The position numbers were made by a program, and so were the translations under genes. A stretch of 64,000 bases of DNA from Beroe forskalii (Eukaryota > Ctenophora > Nuda > Beroida > Beroidae): assembly GCA_011033025.1 (NCBI GenBank), contig WFMF01000003.1, forward strand, positions 1,705,483-1,769,482, in the 5' to 3' direction. Below the pieces are notes generated by a model. That model was not told the DNA's origin and did not search any database. It saw only the letters and a list, made by a program, of their open reading frames with translations. This document shows, in pieces, positions 59,801 to 64,000 of the stretch; the stretch's first letter is position 1; every line of letters begins with the position of its first letter.

Positions 59801-62800
59801 CAAACTTGAGAATTCCATTGCCAATCTGGAAGATCAGTGCTTGCAAAAAGGCCTCGAAGCAGAGCAACACAGGGTCGACATTCTGGGTCTCAAAGACAGT
59901 TTGGCACAAGCTCAATATAACTATGATAAAATTGACCAGCAGTGCCACACTAAGAACTGTGAAATAGAAAGTCTCAAATCTGAGATCATGGAATCAGGCA
60001 ACGAGATTCGGTCTTTGAATAATGATATCGAGAGACTCCAAAATGAACACAACACTGAGAAATCGATCTGGACTAGATCACTGCAAGATATGGAAGCTGA
60101 TCGAAACAACCTCCTAAAGAAGATTGAATCCATCTCAACAGCTGCGATGAACCAAACCAGTCAAAGAAGCAGCAATGTGGACCATGCTAAACGCTTTGTC
60201 AACATCCTCAAAGATCTAAACCAAGAACGCATCACATCAGCTTCAGCCACTCAGAGGTTAGAGCACACTGCCCAACAAAACGAGATTATTGACTTGCGTC
60301 GAAAGCTTGAACTTACCGATAACAAGAGATCACACCTTGTCCATGAACTCAAGAGATGCGAATGTGAGTTGCAAGAAATTAGAGATATGTTTGATATCAA
60401 GAATGAGGAAAATAAGAACTTTGTCAATCAAATGACTGTTCTAAATGGCAAACTTGCAAAGTCTGAAAGGAAGCTACAAGATGCTGTGACAACAATGAAA
60501 CATGAACGGCAGTGTGGTGAGCTTCTTCTGGAAGAAAACAGGCATCTTTACGCCGACAAGGAAAAGGCAGAACTCAACATTGAAGAACTCAATTCCAGTC
60601 TAAAGAGTCTTGTAATGGATGTGGACGTATCCAACTCGCGAGTTCATGTGCTATCTGAAAAGCTGACTCACTGTGAGAACTTGGTTAAGAATCTTCATAA
60701 GGTGAACAAGCTGAAGACTGGTGATAACTTTGAACTCGCAGAGCTCAATGCTCATCTGATAGAAAAGCTCCATGTTCATGAGCCTGTCGAAGTGATCTCA
60801 GAGGAGCTAAATGACCTCCGTGACCAAATTCAGCCAGATCGAGGATTGACTGAAATGATGTATGAGATTGAAATTCTTCAGAATGAAAAGGCTAAACTTG
60901 AAAATGAACTTAACTTGATTAAGTGTAAAGAAGCCGATCTTATAAAGGCAGAGCAAAACAAACAAGAGCTAAGATTTGCTGAACTGAAGAACAAGATGAA
61001 GATCATTCAATCAAACAATGAAGGGACAAAAGAATTCATTGTGAATCTAAATGCTGAAAACAATGAGCTGAAGAACAAGATCTATGACATGCAGTATCAA
61101 GTGGAGAAGTCAGAAGATGCTATTTCTGCCAAAGAAAAGGAAATTTCTGATCTCAAGTCAAGGTATAATCATCAGAAATCACTGCATTCCAAGCCTAAGA
61201 GTCCTGAACCAGATCGCAAGAGCTTGAAGAAGATTGAGGAACTGAAGAATGAACTATCAGATATCAACCAGGAACTGAGACGTGTTGAAAAGCAGAAACG
61301 TGATATGGAAGATTCTTTGTCTCGCCAAGATCAAGCCCACGCTAACGCTGTTGAGCAAAACAAGTACTATGAACAAGTAATAAACGAGCTGAATGCTGAA
61401 ATTGGTAATCACGAGAGAATTGCAGCTGAAAACCAGCGAGGCAATCAAAAATGTAGCTCAGAACTTCATGACACTCAAAAACAACTAACTGCTTTGACGG
61501 AAGAAAATTGGGATCTTACTGACAGACTCTCAGAAGCAGTTGAGTCAAATGCAAACAAGGAAGCCATCAATGCTGAGTTGAAGAAGAAGTGTGAAATGCT
61601 GGAAAACAAACTTTCTGTTCTCAATTTAGAGCACAATACACTCATCAATGAGATGAATGAAGTGGCAGGAGAGTTGGAAAAGGTGGGAGAAGACAATGAT
61701 CGTCGAAAAGAACTCGATGAAACTGTGAAGGAAGTTATAGAACAAAATGAGCGTCTTTCAGATGAAAATTCACGACTAGAAGCTGAAATGAGGAGTAAAG
61801 AGGAAGCTTATAAAGCACTTAAGAGGACACAGTCGACAGATGCAGATCTGAAGCGTCAGATCAAGTTACTGAAAGAAGAAAATGAAGCCATCCAGGGGGA
61901 ACTTGTAAATGTGCAAGACAGCTGCACAAAGCTTTCTCAGGAGAATAGCAGACTTTCTGAGACAAGTGCTGCTCTTCAAATGGCAACGGCAAGAGTAAAT
62001 GATTTGAAGAACAGCAATGAACAGTTGAAGAAAGCACTGAAGAAGGAACTTGCCAGGGATGAAGCACGGTACCTAACTTCCTCCTGTATCGACAGAATCA
62101 TCAAAAAACTGAACGAGAATGTGCCTGAAGAGATCAACAGGTTACAGGGTCTTCTGTCAAGTAAAGAGCTGGATATCCAGCGACTAGAAGTTGAAGTCAG
62201 CAGTCTTCACAGTGAATTGGTGGAAGCTGATCGACTCCTTATTGCTCACGATCTGAAGAACACTACTCCAAACAGAATTGACAACAGAGACTTCTATGAT
62301 GCCATGAAGGACGCTGCCGTTGCTGGTCGAAAGGTGAAAGTCCTTGAGAACCAACTTGAAGACTACAAAGTTACACTTCAAGAAGTCTTTGAGGAGAATA
62401 AGAAGTTGGCAAACCTCCTTAAGGAAGCTGAGCAAGTCCAAGAAGACCTCTCCATCCTCCACACCCCACCCTCAGCCCTTTCAGGTGGTTCAGCCCATGT
62501 GACCCCTGAGAAAGAGTTGGATCTACACCACCGAGTCTTAGAACTCCAGGATCAACTAGAGGAGACTCATGAAGAGTTAACACGAACCAAGAGTTTCCTT
62601 TCTAAACAAGATCCTAATGGTAAATTCGTGTGTGCTCGATGTAAGAACTTGATATCTTCCATGTACGATGTGGATGAAGCAGAGTTGCAGGAAATGGTTG
62701 ACAAGAAGGACAAGGAAATTGTGGAAACTGAAGGACTGATAAGCCAACTCAAGGCAGACATATCGGATCTGGAACACAAAATGAGGAACACTCACCATGG

Positions 62801-64000
62801 CCCTGGTTCCTCTATGGTCTCTCTATCTAGGGTTAGTCTCATTCGACAACTCATGGTGTTAGTATATCATCTTAATTTCCAATGTTCTTTTTGATGAACT
62901 ATGTATATCACCTACAACTGCCGGATTTTACATAATATTGCTGCTTTTCAATTCTATTTGTAACTTGTCCGAGTTATTCACTACTACATAATATAAGAGT
63001 AAAAGTATTTATGAAACACCCTGTACAATATTCAGCCTAAGTCTAAATGCGGGTTTACCCCAGGAAACGTATGCCCTGAAGAGGAAGCTCCGACAGAACG
63101 AGAGCAAGTTGAAGGAGCTGTGGAAGGATCGAGAAGAGTGCTGCAAACAGCTGCGTGTGGTGGACCCTCACCGACTCTCGACCCCTCAGAGCAAGTTCAG
63201 CAAGACTGACGTGATGAAGGAGCTCAAGTGGGTGAGTGTTAGTGGCTGCAGGAGTCATCTGGCATCTAAACTTCCTCCTGACGGTACCAGACTCTGATTT
63301 TGCGTAATCATTGACAATTTAAAGCTGGAATTTGATGCTGAACATTTCAATATTTCCTCAGAAATTAGAAGGAGGGTCACCTCCGAGTGATATAAAAGCT
63401 CTCAAGAAGGAAAACGACGAGCTGAGAGAGCACATCTTAGAGATAACTGAGTTTGTCTGTGAACAGGTTCGAAATCCAGGAACTTATTTTAATGGAATCA
63501 TGAATTTGTGATAAATTTGTATCCTCATTTCATTTATCCCTTTTTACCACCCTGCTATAATTGATATAATTGGAGATGTTCCTGTCCACTTTTACACATT
63601 TTAAGATTTTACAAATTTTAAAATTTAACCACTTCAGAAGTGGCACGAGGATCTGAATTTCCTGAGAAACGAGAACAGCGAATTAAAACAACAGCTGCAA
63701 GAGATTACGGAGTATTTGGATGAGCAGGTTTGATTGTACTTCATAATTGCTAATTACTATTAGGACAGTGCTTCTTACTCAGGAGCCCTGGGGACGATAA
63801 AATCTTGTAGCCATTTGATTTAGCTTCTAACTTCATTTCTTACTAAGTATGATTTTCCATTTCACATTCATAGTCAATACCAATCAATGAACACATCTCC
63901 TTTCCACCCGTTAAAGGCCCCCTCTAGCGTCTCCTGCAGGTGTCACCAGATAACGACGCTAAAGCGGCAGTGAACAAGATAGTGGATTCCCTGCAGAGTG
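53883..64000 (+). CDS. Giant coiled-coil protein (gene C), 3' end beyond the window
   Basis: Proposed exons: 53883-53922 (MFTSKLVSVLSGS, donor TCTG|GTGAGT, phase 1), 54396-62831, 63064-63231, 63362-63466, 63638-63727 and from 63940 on. Exon 2 alone encodes over 2,700 residues of almost continuous coiled coil, broken by Pro/Glu-rich linkers (PLSPTPVSPAPPPVEEEEA; SPSPPPSEPVQEDDPESHD) and a Cys pair (FVCARCKNLI) near its end. No motor, kinase, signal peptide or membrane segment is visible. Length and composition fit centrosomal/ciliary proteins (CEP290-, centriolin- or CEP250-like), kinetochore proteins or golgins, but I cannot decide without a search. Within exon 2 the frame changes near 54540 (see findings). 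The start at 53883 rests on phase agreement alone; ATG 54407 is the alternative. Confidence 0.75.
54396..62831 (+). CDS. Gene C exon 2, 8.4 kb without an intron
   Basis: Acceptor TTTCAG at 54395; donor AGG|GTTAGT at 62831/62832. From 54396 the coiled-coil frame reads HGTMKAAVDSSSAFKRLQ and LECAYQERLHLTSQIKLVN to about 54540. The frame from there to 62831 is offset by one base and starts with SEEKEKQLFEAEEILANVQH. Heptads dominate throughout, for example LEKTLDSNAESRKVITDLL and LEDISNLQLKLEEAEQ. Codon use is even, with no internal stop after the shift. Such a long exon next to a 25-exon neighbour suggests past intron loss or a retroposed block. Confidence 0.8.
63064..64000 (+). CDS. Gene C exons 3-6, last one cut by the window edge
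   Basis: 63064-63231 (ETYALKRKLRQNESKLKELW onward), 63362-63466 (KALKKENDELREHILEITEF onward), 63638-63727 (LNFLRNENSELKQQLQEITE onward) and 63940-64000 (VSPDNDAKAAVNKIVDSLQS). All junctions are phase 0 with good AG/GT borders. The second and third exons encode related sequence. The last exon has no donor before the window end. Confidence 0.78.

Noticed and set aside
53883-62831. Confident naming of gene C as CEP290, centriolin or a golgin
   Set aside because: Coiled-coil composition alone is not diagnostic, and I could not match a specific conserved block. A profile search would decide.

Overview
This is nuclear DNA of an animal, most likely a non-vertebrate metazoan. It carries spliceosomal introns with GT..AG borders, a conserved PP6 catalytic subunit, a class A bHLH factor, a secreted Cu/Zn superoxide dismutase, and a secreted papain-family protease followed by seven ShKT modules (an expansion common in cnidarians and some other invertebrates). 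I cannot name the species. The window is very rich in tandem repeats, and two stretches (about 22.0-22.98 kb and 38.27-39.27 kb) look like unpolished long-read sequence, so single-base frameshifts should be read with that in mind.

Layout. 1-7.5 kb: gene-poor, with short tandem repeats including a 40-bp array that repeats an E-box and a CCAAT-type box. 7.58-8.49 kb (-): intronless PPP6C-like phosphatase. 8.8-9.3 kb: GC-rich repeats. 10.27-13.25 kb (-): intronless protease with signal peptide, I29 inhibitor, C1A domain, Thr-rich linker, Cys-rich modules and ShKT repeats; it contains two compensating frameshifts. 14.07-14.65 kb (-): last two exons of a Twist/TAL-like bHLH gene. 16.03-20.2 kb (+): extracellular-type Cu/Zn SOD in six exons; its last intron is almost entirely tandem repeats. 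20.2-29 kb: decayed arrays, a cluster of long palindromes and MITE-like elements. 29.07-52.71 kb (+): a coiled-coil gene that I could assemble as 25 phase-consistent exons (908 codons plus stop). Its introns hold a 5-kb 40-bp array and a nested intronless four-helix membrane-protein gene at 41.56-42.03 kb. 53.88 kb to the window end (+): a second, giant coiled-coil gene with an 8.4-kb exon; its 3' end lies outside.

The most striking feature is that many tandem arrays contain a splice junction as part of the repeat unit. At more than ten exon borders in two unrelated genes, the donor or acceptor with adjoining exon bases has been duplicated 2 to about 12 times, with units usually of 30-48 bp. 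At one exon (39.57-39.71 kb) both the acceptor and donor arrays are in frame and stop-free, so up to 24 in-frame isoforms are possible. A related 40-bp repeat family abuts an acceptor in SOD and a donor in the coiled-coil gene. I present this as a possible intron-growth or splice-site duplication process; expression data are needed to see whether the extra sites are used.

The minus-strand phosphatase and protease and the nested membrane-protein gene lack introns in their coding regions, while the SOD and coiled-coil genes are intron-rich. No operon-like coordination is evident. The bHLH and SOD genes diverge and may share a promoter region. The two coiled-coil genes lie head to tail about 1.2 kb apart and both start with a short phase-1 exon.
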